The notes under the pieces were generated by a model. It saw only the letters and a list, made by a program, of their open reading frames with translations, was not told where the DNA came from and did no database searches. Positions 24,111-35,949 of a stretch of 64,000 bases of DNA are shown piece after piece (position 1 is the stretch's first letter; each line of letters starts with the position of its first letter). This DNA comes from Monosporascus cannonballus. Its lineage: Eukaryota; Ascomycota; Sordariomycetes; Xylariales. Made by a program: the position numbers and the translations under genes. The stretch is from contig QJNS01000326.1 in assembly GCA_004154925.1 (NCBI GenBank), positions 1 through 64,000 on the forward strand, in the 5' to 3' direction.

Positions 24111-27100
24111 ATAGGCGTTAGGCGCCAATAAGGTTCTTGGCGGGCTCCCAGGTGTTCTCGGAGTCTAAATGCTTTTTCCATTTGATTAGGTACTGGGTAA
24201 GTCCGTTTTGTTTCCGTATGTCGAGGATTTTTTTTACTTTATATGCTTATTCGTTTTTTACCTTTACGTTATCTTATGCCGTATGCATTTTAATTATATT
24301 TGTTGCTAATTTGAATAAAAAAATATGAAAAATTGGATAAAGTTTAACTTTTAGTAAAAATTCTAATTAGTAATTATTTTCTGAAATTTTCTTAACGATT
24401 TTATATGGACCGATATACTTGAAATCGAGTTTTTTGTTAGGTTTTTTTATTTGAATATTTTTGGTAACGAAGTAAACCATTTTCCCCTTTTCGAAAATTA
24501 ATCCTTTTAATTTTTTTTCGTTATAATATTTGCTTATTTGGTTCCGTACGAATTCTAATTCTATTTTTATTTTTTGATATAATTGTCGTAATTATTCCGT
24601 CGTAAAAATTACTTTAATATTAACTGGACCGTTATTACGTATTTTTCTGTAAATTTTTAAAATAAAACCGAAATTTGCGTTAAATGGTATTATTTTGATA
24701 TTTTCGTAATAATTGGTATTATCGGCCAATTAAGTAATAGGTAATTTTTTAACCCAATTATTTTGTTCGTAATTAATATAATATTATAAGTATACCTTTA
24801 ATATTTGGTTTAATTATTCCGTTTATTTATCTATCTAGGATTTAAATGTACTAAATAATTTGTAATTTAGGCCTATTTATGTTATAAGGCCTTGCCAAAA
24901 TTTAAACGCGAAAATTAATCCTTTATTTGAAATAATTTTTATTAATAATCCGTATGTATTAAAAATATTTTTGAAAAAGATATACGCTATTTGTTTTATA
25001 TTGGTATCTTTATGGTAAAGTAAAAAGTAAAAAAACTTTGTAAATCGATTAACGATAACGAAAATATTATCGTAATGTATTTTTGTCGCTAGGTTTTCGG
25101 ATAAAGGAAGTTTAATAATGAAATCTATAATGATCGAATCCTATGGTCTTTTTGAGATTGGTAATAGTTATAACTTTTTATAGGGTTTATATCGTTATGC
25201 CTTAATTTTATTGTAAAGGTTATACTATTGTCATACTTTCTGGATTATCGTTTTTATTTTAAGAAAAAAATATATACGTTAAAGTCGTTTTAGGGTTTTA
25301 TGGATCCCTGGATATTTATATAACTGATATTCGTATATATTTTGTACCAAATCCATTTAATATTCCTTTAAAACTTGTACCTTATTTGTTTTCTGGTTTT
25401 TTAGGAGACCGTTATTATATTATTGGATTTTCTGATATATGTTTAAAGGTACTGCCCAAATCGTTATAATTTGTCGTAAGCGTAAATATTTTTCTGTGGT
25501 AATATCGAAAATTGTATAGCTAATTTTAACTAACTTTTCTTCAAGGTTTGGTCGTTTGCTTAAGGCGTTTACTTTGCCGTTTTTTGCGCCTTTTTTATGG
25601 ATAATAACGAAATCGAAATTCGCCAATTTTTCCGCGTATCGTAATTATCGTCCTATAAATTCTTTAGTTATAATAAATCGGATAAGATTTTAATTATCCG
25701 TATAAACCTTAACCTAGTACAAACTTCCCTTTAGGAAATGCCTAAATTCGCGAAATACCATAATAATGGCTATGAATTTTTTATCTAAAATGCCGTAATT
25801 AAGCTCGGTTTTTTTTAATTTATATAAGAAAAATGCAATAGGGTGTAATTTGCCTTAATTATCCCGCTGTTCGATTATAACGCCTAATACGTAACCCGAA
25901 ATATCGGTTTTTAGCTCGACGGGGCGTATTGAATTATACATAATTAATACTGGCTTACTGGTAATTGTATTTTTAATCTTTTAGAACGTTTTTTTTATTT
26001 TTAACGTTTATTTGAATTTTTTCTTTTTTTTAATAAGATTAATTAAGGGTATGGTTATCTTATTAAAGTTTTGAATAAATTTCTTATAATAATTGGCGAA
26101 TCCAAGGAATATTTATATTTCCTTAACCGTCGTTGGCGTTTGCCATTTTGTTACTATAGCGATTTTTTTTAGATTTATTCTGATATATCTTGGGGTAATA
26201 ATATATCTTAAGTATTCCATTTCTTATTTATGGAACTAGCTTTTTTCTGTATTAATTAATAGCTTAACGTCCTATAAAGCTTAAAGAATTTGGTAAACGT
26301 ATTCTGCGTATATCTCTTCCGTTTCGGAGAAAATAAGAATATCGTCGAGGTAGCATATAACAAAAACGTCGAGGTATTCCCGTAGCATATAATTTATTAT
26401 TCGTTAGAAGGTTGCCGGTACGTTCATAAGTCCTATTGGCGTAATTAAGTATTTAAATAATCCGTATTTTATTTTGAAAACTGTTTTTTATTCGTATCCT
26501 TTTTTAATTCTAATAAAGTTATATTTATCCCTTAAATCGAATATTATAAATTATTTAGCTCCATAAAAACGGTTTTTTATTTTTATAATTAAGGGTAATA
26601 ATGTTCGATTTTTAATAATAATATTATTTAATTGCCGATAATTAATTACAAATCGCAATTTCCCATTTTTTTTAGCACGAAAAATATTAGATATTTTGTT
26701 AATAATTTCGAAAATCGAATCCATCTTTTTTATAACCAATTTTCCAGGTATTTTTTAAAAACGTATAACTTGTTTCCGCTAAGGTTATAAATGGGATAAA
26801 ATTTTGTTAAAAATCTTTTTTTAAAAATTATTTTATAATCTTATTCGTTATATTTTAGTAATTTCATATTAAGTTCCCTTTTAAAAAGCTGCTTATATTT
26901 ATGATATTATAATAATATATTAATCAGATTTTCTAATTTTTAAAGCTGTTATTTTTATTTTAAATCGTTATTTAATTACCTTAGTTTTATTTTGATAATA
27001 ATAACGATACGTCGTATTCTTTTTTAATACCCGTTTTTTTTTTTATGTTTTATCCCTTTGGATGATAAGGTATTTGTTATATCTTTATGCTTACATTTAT

Positions 27101-27950
27101 CGCCATTTTCGATCGAATATTAAAATTTTATTTTTTTTTTTATTTGTTAATAAAAAATAAAGGGAATTTTACTTAGCCAGTTTTTCCGTTAATTAAAATT
27201 CCGTATTGGCGTATCCATGGTAATCCTAAAATTATATCGTAATTCCTAAACGGAACGACGTCGAAATTAATTATTTGGTATTATCCTTAAATAAAAATCT
27301 TAAGGTAATTAATTTCGCATAAGATTTTTCCGTTATCGTAAGCGAAATCCTAACCTTTAACGTTCGTCGTTATATAAGATTTTAACTTATATTTCCATAA
27401 TAATCTAAATTCGTTAATTATATCCGGTACGATATAATTCCCGTATACAATTCCGTAATCCACCATTACGGTATACCAGTACGTTCCGATTCGTATATCC
27501 AGGGTAATAAGGTTATGAACGGCTCCTATCGTCGCGTTTAAAGCCTTTCTTAAAAGTTTTTCCTAACTTTTTTGGGTTTCGTCATCTTACAGCTTTTTTA
27601 TAAATAACTTTTTTCTTTTAATTCCTCTTTAAATCTGTCGAACTTTGTTTATATTTTTTTATATAACGCGTTAAACTGCTATATCTGTCGTTCTTGTCGA
27701 CGTACTATACCTTCGAATTATATTAGTTATTCCTAATTTTGCTATAATTCCTTTCCTTATTAAATAAATTACTTTTTAGTATGGTGTATGGCTTCCTATT
27801 AGGCTTTATTCCTTTCCTATTAAAAATCTCGTATAAATCGTTAAATTTCTTCCTTTAAGGCTTATTACTTATCAGGGTTTATGGTAAATACCAACTAAAA
27901 ATAAAGATCCGTAATAGCTTTTTGGCAATACTTTTTTACCGTACGCTGGA
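24060..27950 (-). pseudogene. pol of the innermost Gypsy element
   Basis: Minus-strand order from 27950 down: protease near 27515-27440 (VDYGIVYGNYIVPD, the Cys of a DCGA motif turned to Tyr), reverse transcriptase about 26760-26060 with KKNGKLRFVINYRQLN and an intact YLDD at 26341-26352, RNase H about 26000-25560 ending in HKKGAKNGKVNALSKRPNLEEK, integrase about 25500-24270 and the chromodomain about 24260-24100 (EKAFRLREHLGARQEPYW in the shifted frame). Stops in all frames make it inactive. Confidence 0.8.
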
Positions 27951-27959
27951 TCAATTCCT

Positions 27960-29560
27960 TTTTTATTTGATAGTCGTATTATTCGTAATAACAAAAGGGG
28001 TTTTCTTACGGATATCACTTCCCTTTTAACTAATTCTTTGCTGCAACCAATTAAAAAAAATTATCTTTAAGGATTATAAATCGAAAATATCGATACCATT
28101 ATTCGTTATTTTTGTTATTTCCCGTTTTATTAAGAAAATTAAATCCTTCATAATATATTCGGGTAATTCTGCTATGGATATATTATTTCCATTCCTTATA
28201 AGCAAGGCAGCTTTATTGTTTACAATAAACAGTATATATTTTACCGTATCGATTAAGGGTTTTAGGACAAACTTTTTCCGTCCAGCCCTGGTATTTTTTT
28301 AATTATCCTTTAAAGATATTCCGTTTTTCCTTAATTACTTATTAAACCAGGTTTCTGGCTTTTCGTATCCCTTATTATATTTCTTATTACGGGGGGCCTA
28401 GTATATATTTAAATCGAATCATATTAATAGGTTTATTTTTTTTTTTGATTCCTTTTAAATTATTTTTTAGGTATAAGTTTCTAATTATTTTTTCGTAACT
28501 TTTTGGGCAAAAAATATTTATAGGCCTTATGCCTTTTTTTTCCGCAATTATAATATTTAATTTGGCTCTAATCCCTTTTATAGGTGGTTCCCAGCTCCAT
28601 AAGGTCCGGTTTAGTACCGTAAGAAATATTATTACGCCGAAAAACGTTAGTATTAGCCGTATACCAAGGTTTATTATTATATTTTCCTTTGGTACTTCTC
28701 GTACGTTAGGCATATTGTCGATTATTAATCTTAATTGCCATAATAATGTAATTTAACAGATAATTAGGTCGATTTAATTTAAAAAGTTTCTTTTGTATTT
28801 TTTTTTTCAGGCCGTCGAAAAATTTGGCCATTAGTACTTTTTGCCCCTAATTTAACTTAAATATTAATTAAATAAGCGTACTGCCGTAATTGGATATTAA
28901 TCCTTTTTATCGTAACTATTAAATCTATATTTCGGCTTTTATTTTTTCGTTTATTATTCCGAAAACCTTTATTAACGTTTGTTCGAATTGTTCGTAATCG
29001 TTATATACCCGTACCATTTTCGGGTTACGTTTTTCGATTAGCAAAATAACGTATTTTTTTATAGCCGGCTTAAACTAAATAATTACGTCTCCGGTAAATC
29101 GTCCAACCGCGAACTTAATTCGTATAATAAACGTAACGAATCGAATAGGAAAATACCCGAAATACGTTCGGTATTAGGTTAAAAACAGTTATAATTTGAT
29201 CGAAATTCTATTAAAGGATTTTGGCTTAGGGGGTTTAAGGACTTTTCCCGGTTCCTTGGTAAAATTCAGTTAAATAACCTAATTCGGCCGAGAAGGCTTT
29301 CCAATTTCGGGAACCTTTCTTTTTTCTTTAAGCTTCTTATGGGCAGCTTGGAAAAACGTAATAAGATTATTTTTGTTTTGTTCCAGCTGAAAAATACGTT
29401 CGTTCATAGTATCCAGACGTCGAAAAACTTCCTTTCGAGAAAAGCGAGGTTGCTCCTTTTTTTCCTTGGATTCCATTCCGGTATTAGGGTTTTTAAGGAC
29501 CTGGTAAATGGGCTGTTCGGGCTGCTTGCTGGTAAATATAGTGTCGGCGGTATTGCTCAA
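27960..29560 (-). pseudogene. gag of the innermost Gypsy element
   Basis: It opens near 29560 (MSNTADTIFTSKQPEQPIYQV, probably from a mutated or alternative start codon) with 93 open codons including RKEVFRRLDTMNERIFQLEQN. A zinc-knuckle region lies near 28500-28560. Long shifted frames such as 28387-28713 are shadows of the same segment. Compared with the sister copy, CAG and CAA codons here are TAA there, which shows the direction of mutation. Confidence 0.72.
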
Positions 29561-29595
29561 AATCTGACGGTATTATTAAACAAAAGCTTGTAACG

Positions 29596-30016
29596 TATAA
29601 CGGCTTAACGGTTTAACCAATTATTAAACTTAAGTTAACGGGTATATGCTAGCAAGAATATCGTAAAATTCTAAATAATAAATATAATAACGTATTACTT
29701 TTTGTAATACTAAGGGCGTTTTGGGTAACAAATTATTAATTATTAACGATTAGTATTAATAAATATTGCAAATTAAAATTATTTAAATTATGGAAATAAC
29801 GAACGTATATATCCTTATTTTGGCTCAAAATGCTCAAACGGTTCAAACCCTTAAATCCCTTAAGCCCTTTAAGCTCTTCTGCCGACTCAAGGGGCTTAAG
29901 GCGCTTGGCGCTTTGAGACCTTTAAGCCAGTCACGTAACGCCTTGGCTTGGGTCGGAGCTTGATCCTTTTGTGGTTCCGACCGTCCGTAAGAAGCCAAGA
30001 TCGTTAGGTCCTAACA
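29596..30016 (-). repeat. 5' LTR (421 bp) of the innermost Gypsy element
   Basis: It starts TATAACGGCTTAACGG and ends TAGGTCCTAACA next to CGTAA. The CTTAAG-rich block and the last 150 bases are well preserved. Confidence 0.9.
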
Positions 30017-30153
30017 CGTAACCGTCGAAGGACCCCTTAAATTAGGATTTGCGAATATCGCCGCCTTGGAACAAGGTCCCTAAAAGGGTGCTTTAAGTAA
30101 GCGTTTGCCGCGCAGCAGGAAAAAACGAGGATTAAATTTAGAGGGGGGGGTTG

Positions 30154-30318
30154 TGTTACGGGCCAAGGGCCCTAGTGGAAGGATTAACGTAACGTTAATT
30201 CCGTGGCTCCTGTATATATAACTAGCTGCTCCTACGTATTTTCTTAGCTGTTCCCTAGATTTCTTAATAGACCTATTATGGCCCATATCCTTAGCTACTG
30301 CGTATACAGCCTCTTACA
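30154..30318 (+). repeat. 3' LTR (165 bp) of the gag-only element
   Basis: TGTTACGGGC to CTCTTACA, preceded by a purine tract GAGGGGGGGG and followed by the GCCTT target duplication. Confidence 0.9.
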
Positions 30319-30323
30319 GCCTT

Positions 30324-33300
30324 AATCATTTTGTTATCCGATTATTACGTTTAATACGTAATCCGAAATATCGGTTTTTAGTTTAACGGGGCGGGTTAAA
30401 TCGTATATAATTAATATTAGCTTATTGGTAATCGCATCCTTAATATCCTAAAACGCTTTTTTTGTTTCGGGCGTTTATTCGAATTTTTTTTTCGTAAAAT
30501 CCGTTAAGGGTATAATTATTCTGCTAAAGTTTCGGATGAGTTTCCTGTAGTAATTGGCGAATCCAAAAAATGCCTGTATCTCCTTAACCGTCGTTAACGT
30601 CCGTTATTCTGTAACTGCAGCAATTTTCTTAAAGTCCATCCTAATATGTTTTGAGGTAATAATATATCCTAGATGTTCCACTTTTTATGCGTAAAACTAA
30701 CTTTTTTCTGTATTAATAAATAACTTTGCGTTCTGTAAAACTTAAAAGATTTTATAAACGTATTTTGCATATGCTTTTTCCGTCTTTAAGAAAATGAAAA
30801 TATTGTTAAGGTAATATACGATAAGAATATCGAAATACTTTCGTAATATAAAATTAATTATTGGCGAAAAAATTGCTGATATATTCGTAAATTATATTAA
30901 CGTAATTAAATACTTAAATAATCCGTATTTTATCTTGAAAGTTTTCTTATTCGTATCCTTTTTTAATTTTAATAAGATTATATCCATTTTTAAAATCGAA
31001 AATTATGAATTATTTGGTTCCGTAAAATCGGTCCTTTATTTCCGTAATTAGAGATAATGGTATTTGATTTTTAATAGTGATATCGTTCAGTTATCGATAG
31101 TTAATCATAAGTTGCAATTTTTCGTTTTTTTTTAGTACAAAAAATATTAGGTATTCCGCTGGTAATTTCGAACATCGAATTTATTCTTTTTGTAATCGAT
31201 TTTCTAGGTATCTTTTTAAAACGCGGAATTTATTTCCGCTAAAGTTATAAATAAAGTAGAACTTTGTCGAAGATTTTTTAAGGATTATCTTATAATCCTA
31301 TTCGCTATGTTTTAATAATTTCGTATCAAGTTCTTTCCTAAAAAGTTGCTTATATTAATGGTATAATGATGGTATATTAATTAGATATTTTGACTTTTAG
31401 GGCTGCTGTTTTATATTATTATTTAGTTGCTTTAATTTCGCTCTAATAATAGTAACGATATGTCGTATATTTCTCTGATATCTATTTTTTTATATTTTAT
31501 CTCTTTGGGTGGTAAGGGTTTTGTCGCATCTTTATATCCGTATTCGTCGCCATCTTCGATCAAAATTAAGATTTTTTTGTTAGCTGATAAGGTATAAGGT
31601 AAATTTGACCTGGCCAGTGCTTTTATTAATTAAGATTCCATACTAACGTATCTATAGTAATTCTAAGATCACATCGTAATTTTCGAATAAAACGATATCG
31701 AAATTAATTATTTAATATTATTTTTAAACAAAAATTTCGAAATAATTAATTTCGCATATAATTTTCCTATTATCGTAGGCGAATTCCTTACCTTCGGTAT
31801 TCGTCGCTATATAAGGCTTTAATTTGTATCTTTATAGTAATTTCAACCCATTAACCATATTTGGTACAATATCATTTCTGCTCAAAGTTCCGTAATCTAT
31901 TATTACGATTACTAACGGCTTTTTTCGTCGCGTTTAAAGCTTTTTTTGAAAATATTTCTTAATTTTTTTGAGTTCAGTAATTTTGCAGTCTCTTTATAAG
32001 TAATTCTTTTCTTTTAACTCCTTTTCAGATTTGTCAAACCTTATTTATATTTCCGTATATTACGCGTTAAATTGCTATATTTTTCGTTGTTGTCAGCGCA
32101 TTGTTCCTTCGAGTTATAATAATTATTCTTAAGTTTGCTATAATTGTTTTCTCTTTTAGGTAAACTGTTCATTTATAGTTTCGACCGTATTTTATTATGC
32201 GTCGTGCCGACTGTCGTTTTAAAGTTTACCTATAAACTGACGTTTTTTAAAAAAAATTTCGTTAAGGTTTATAATACATGCTAATTTCAAATAAAAATTT
32301 ATAATAGCTTTTTAGCAATATTTGTTTATTATATGCTAGATTAATTTCTTTTTCGTTTTGTAGTTATATTGTTCGTAAGAACAAAAAGAGTTTTCCTACG
32401 AGTATTGTTTTTTTTTCGGGCTAATCTTTTATTTCGGCTAATTAATAAATATTTTCTGGGATTATAAATTTAAAATATCTATATTATTATTTATTATTTT
32501 TGTTATTTCCGGTTCGGTTTAGGATATCGAAACCCTTGTAATATATGTGGGTAATTTTTTCGTAAATGTACTGTTTTTATTTTTCGTAATCGGGATATTT
32601 TCGTTGTCGACAATATATGGCATATATTTTGCCGTATCGCTTAGATGTTCTAGGTCAAATCTTTTTATTTAATCCTGGTATTTACGAAATCATCTTTGTA
32701 ATTCTTCTTATTATATTTGTAATATCTATTAAGCTAGTTTTCTAATTTCGCGTATTCTTTATTGGAATTTTCGTTTTAGGGTGCCTAATACCTACTTAAG
32801 CCGAATTATGTTAATGGATTTGCTTCTGTTCCTTTAATTTTCTTGGATTATTTTTCGGGTACGGGTTTTTAATTATTCTGACAGGGCTTTTTAGGTGCCT
32901 TATACCATGCTGCTTTATGTCCGATTTTGTTATAATTGAAATATTTAATTTGGCTCTAATTTTTTTTGTAAGTGGCCTTAAGCTCTATGGGTCCTAGCTC
33001 CGTGCCGTAAGAAATGTTACCGCGTCGAAAAGCGCTAGTATTAACTGTAAATCGAGCTTTATTATTGTTTTTTCTTTTAATGCCTTTAATACGTTAGGCG
33101 TATTATCGATCGTCGATTTTGACTCTTATCGCGATATAATCCGATAAATAATTAGGCGGATCGATTTAAAAAAAATTTATGTTTTTTAAATTATCGAAAA
33201 ATTCAATTATTAATATTTTCTATTTTTAATTTAATTTCAAAATGATTTAAACAAATATATTGCCGTAATTAACTGTTAATGCTTTTTATCGTAATTATTA

Positions 33301-33935
33301 GATTTTTATTTTGGCCTTTATTTTTTCGTTTATTTTTTCGAAAAGTTTCGTTAATATTTATTTAAATAATTAGTCATTTTTATAAATTCGTATTATTTCC
33401 CAGTTTCGTTTTCCGATTAATAACGTAACGTATTTTCTTTTAACGAACTTAAACAAATAACCGTATTTCCGATAAATCGTCCGATTACAAATTCGATTCG
33501 TATAATAAACGTAATTAATCGAATAGAAAAGTACCTAAAGTATATTCGGCATTAAATTAAAAACAATTATAACTTGGTTTAGGTTTCGTTAAAAAGTTTT
33601 AACTTAGAAAATTTAAGGATTTTTCCTGGTTTTTTTGGTATAATTCAGCTGAATAATCTCGTTCGTTCGAAAACGTTTTCTGGTTTCGAAAACTTTTTCC
33701 TTTTTCTACAGCTTTTTATGGGCGGCTTAAAGAGAGGCCGTAAGATTAATATTGTCCTTTTTAAGTGAAAAAACACGTTTATTTATAGCATTCAGACGTC
33801 GAAAAACCTCTTCGCGAAAAAGGTAAGGTTACTTCTTTTCATTTTCGAATTCCATTTCAATATCCGGGTTATTAAGGACCTGGTAAGTAGGCGATTTGAG
33901 CTGCTTACTAATAGACATAATGTCGACAATATTGC
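30324..33935 (-). pseudogene. gag, protease, RT and start of RNase H of the right unit
   Basis: This resumes the polyprotein interrupted at 21830. The RT motif has become YLNN (30812-30823), so both catalytic Asp are lost. The protease core near 31885-31910 reads DYGTL. The gag zinc knuckle at 32902-32943 is Y..Y....H....Y with only the His kept. The gag start lies near 33930, beside the right outer LTR. Confidence 0.72.
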
Positions 33936-33974
33936 TCAAAATCTGACGGTATTATTAAACAAGAGCTTATAATG

Positions 33975-34360
33975 TATAACGGTTAAGCGGTTTAACCAAT
34001 TATTAAATCTTAGTCGTACGAGTTTATGTTAGCAGAAGTATCGTGAAATTTGAGCAAGAAATATAGAAACGTATTACGTCTTTTAATATCAAAAATGCTA
34101 AACTATATTGTAAGCAATTAATATTAATAAATCTTATAAGTTGAAATTTTTTAAATTATAAAAATAATAAGCGTATATATCTTTTACGAGTAGATTGGAT
34201 GTCTATTAGATCTTGATATCGTTACAGATCTATTGTTATTGGATTTAGTTGGTTCTGTATGGATTTATTTGGATCTTGTCACCAAGAGAGATCCAAATTA
34301 CGTGACCCTTTTGTGTGAGTCCGACGGTTTTCGGACCCGATCTTGAGTTGGATCGTAACA
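33975..34360 (-). repeat. Right outer LTR (386 bp) of the compound element
   Basis: TATAACGGTTAAG at the left, GGATCGTAACA at the right, followed by CCGAG. It differs by only 1 bp in length from the left outer LTR. Confidence 0.87.
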
Positions 34361-34365
34361 CCGAG

Positions 34366-34908
34366 ATCTTAACCGACTGTCTTTAATATAGTCAAAGTTA
34401 CGGACGATAAACGCAACCTATTTAAATCGACCCTTACGGCGCTCCAGTCGAAAAAATTAAATACCTTCACCATCGTATTCATTTCGGAAACAAACTACAT
34501 CTATTTATTTCTCACGCGGCGTTCTTTCTCTTTTACATCTTTTTGTTTCTTTAATTAAATGAACTTTACCCCTTTTTTAAAAAATATTTTTACCGTGTGT
34601 TTTAAAAGAATTTTACTAAAAACGTAAATACTTTAATATTTTAATAAAATATTTCGAATTTTTATTTTTCTAATCTCGTAATTCGATTGGCTTTTTTCTG
34701 TCGCTTTTTAATAAGCTAAAAAAAAACTATCTTCGAATTGGCGTTATTCTTTTTATAAACGAATTTACGATTCGTTTATCTTTTTAAAAAATTCATAATT
34801 TAAATATTATAAGAAAAACGCTGGGGACGAAAATGACAACTGCAATTTGGGTACTTCAAAACGTAAAAATAATCGAATTTAACAAAACAAATATAATTAA
34901 AACAGGGA
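34366..34908. other. AT-rich degraded DNA, unassigned
   Basis: Continuation of the target DNA that lies left of 5526. No LTR end, domain or gene was recognised. Confidence 0.4.
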
Positions 34909-34913
34909 AAACC

Positions 34914-35284
34914 TGTGACGGCTAGGTGGTTTAACTAATTATTAAACTCAAGTCGTACGGGTTTATATTGGCAGGACTATCGTAGGAGTTTGAGCAATAG
35001 ATATAATAACGTGTTACGTCTCGTAATACCAAAGGCGTCTTGGGTAACGAAGTTGTGTTACAAGCTGAAGCTATCTAAACTATGAAAATAATAAACGTAT
35101 ATATCTTTTCATGGATCTCGTTAAATCCCTTGGATTATTTCGGATCTATACCGGATAACTGCATAGATCTCGTTGAATCCTTTGGATCACTTCGGATCTA
35201 TGTCACGTGGTCTTGACCCACTTGGGCCCCTGTTTGGGTTACTTCGCAACCGTCCTCGAAACCCTGTCTAGTTGGGTTATAACA
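34914..35284 (-). repeat. Solo LTR, 371 bp, TSD AAACC
   Basis: It begins TGTGACGGCTAGG and ends GGGTTATAACA. AAACC stands at 34909-34913 and 35285-35289, so the insertion has collapsed to one LTR by LTR-LTR recombination. The U3 half carries repeated GGATCT/GGATCC-like words and a CACGTG. It is closely similar to 52678-53048. Confidence 0.92.
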
Positions 35285-35289
35285 AAACC

Positions 35290-35945
35290 TTAATACCGTA
35301 CTGTCTAATCGAATTAATATAAATATTTCGAAAAACGCATTAATTTAAATAGGGTTTTCTTTTCCGGATACGACTCGACATATTAACATTATTTATGAAA
35401 TCTAAATTATTTATTTCTAAAAACTTATTTACCGTTTTATCTTTAAAATAAAAATCCTTATAAAAAAAGATATAATATTTGAAAAATATGTGTTTGTATT
35501 TTCAAGAAAACCAAATTTTAAGGCTTAACGTAAGGTCGCTACGATTAAACCTCGACAAAAAGAATTAATCTTTTAAAACTGATCAGGACAATTTAAATAA
35601 TTTCGAAGTAAATTACAGAACTTTTATAGATTTACAATATGCTCTATTTAGAAATTAAGATATATAATAAATTAGGCTGTCTTATAAATAATACTTAATC
35701 AGTTCTGGTTTTTAATTATTAATTGAAACTTTTCATTAAAACTATTATTCTTCAATTAAAAAAATTAGCAAAATTTTCTTAACAAATAAACGTTTAAATG
35801 ATTTTTCGTCTTATTATTGTCTACAAATCGAAACCTTATTTCGAATACTGCTTCTACCTCTAGATGGATATATAACATGTTCGTTGTATTATATTTACGT
35901 TATATTTTAATACTACCGATTATACCGTATTACGTATATTAAGAA
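35290..35945. other. AT-rich degraded DNA, unassigned
   Basis: Probably older repeat sequence. Nothing is recognisable before the integrase homology that starts near 35950. Confidence 0.4.
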
Positions 35946-35949
35946 AATA

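Larger units (their letters stand above)
23055..30016 (-). mobile_element. Innermost Ty3/Gypsy chromovirus, 6,962 bp, complete with TSD CGTAA
   Basis: Two 421-bp LTRs (23055-23475 and 29596-30016) and CGTAA at 23050-23054 and 30017-30021 define an exact insertion into the gag-only element. Coding is on the minus strand. It is the same family as 10500-17464, with equal LTR length and internal length within 3 bp. It sits at the deepest nesting level, so it is the youngest of its stack, and it keeps longer open pieces than the outer units. Confidence 0.92.
21836..30318 (+). mobile_element. Small gag-only LTR retrotransposon (TR-GAG type), split by a nested Gypsy element
   Basis: Identical-length 165-bp LTRs (21836-22000 and 30154-30318) begin TGTTACG and end TTTATA/CTTACA, flanked by GCCTT at 21831-21835 and 30319-30323. 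Without the nested element (23055-30016 plus one CGTAA) the whole element is only about 1.5 kb and its internal region about 1.19 kb. It holds a gag-like frame with a zinc knuckle and no room for polymerase. A purine tract rich in G (about 30137-30150) precedes the 3' LTR. It must have relied on enzymes from another element. Confidence 0.85.
5531..34360 (-). mobile_element. Outer compound Ty3/Gypsy chromovirus-like element with three LTRs (LTR-int-LTR-int-LTR)
   Basis: Three same-orientation LTRs (5531-5917, 19004-19449, 33975-34360) separate two internal regions, each encoding a full gag-pol set on the minus strand. The target duplication CCGAG lies directly outside only the outer ends (5526-5530 and 34361-34365). 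After nested insertions are removed the internal regions are about 6.12 and 6.04 kb. The whole is therefore one insertion of a tandem dimer, or a dimer formed by unequal exchange within one insertion. All reading frames are broken by RIP-type transitions. Nested inside are a Gypsy element (10500-17464) in the left unit and a gag-only element (21836-30318) in the right unit. Confidence 0.85.

Noticed and set aside
34366..34913. Possible transposase remnant
   Set aside because: Short stretches look protein-like, but no DDE or helix-turn-helix motif could be followed in any frame.
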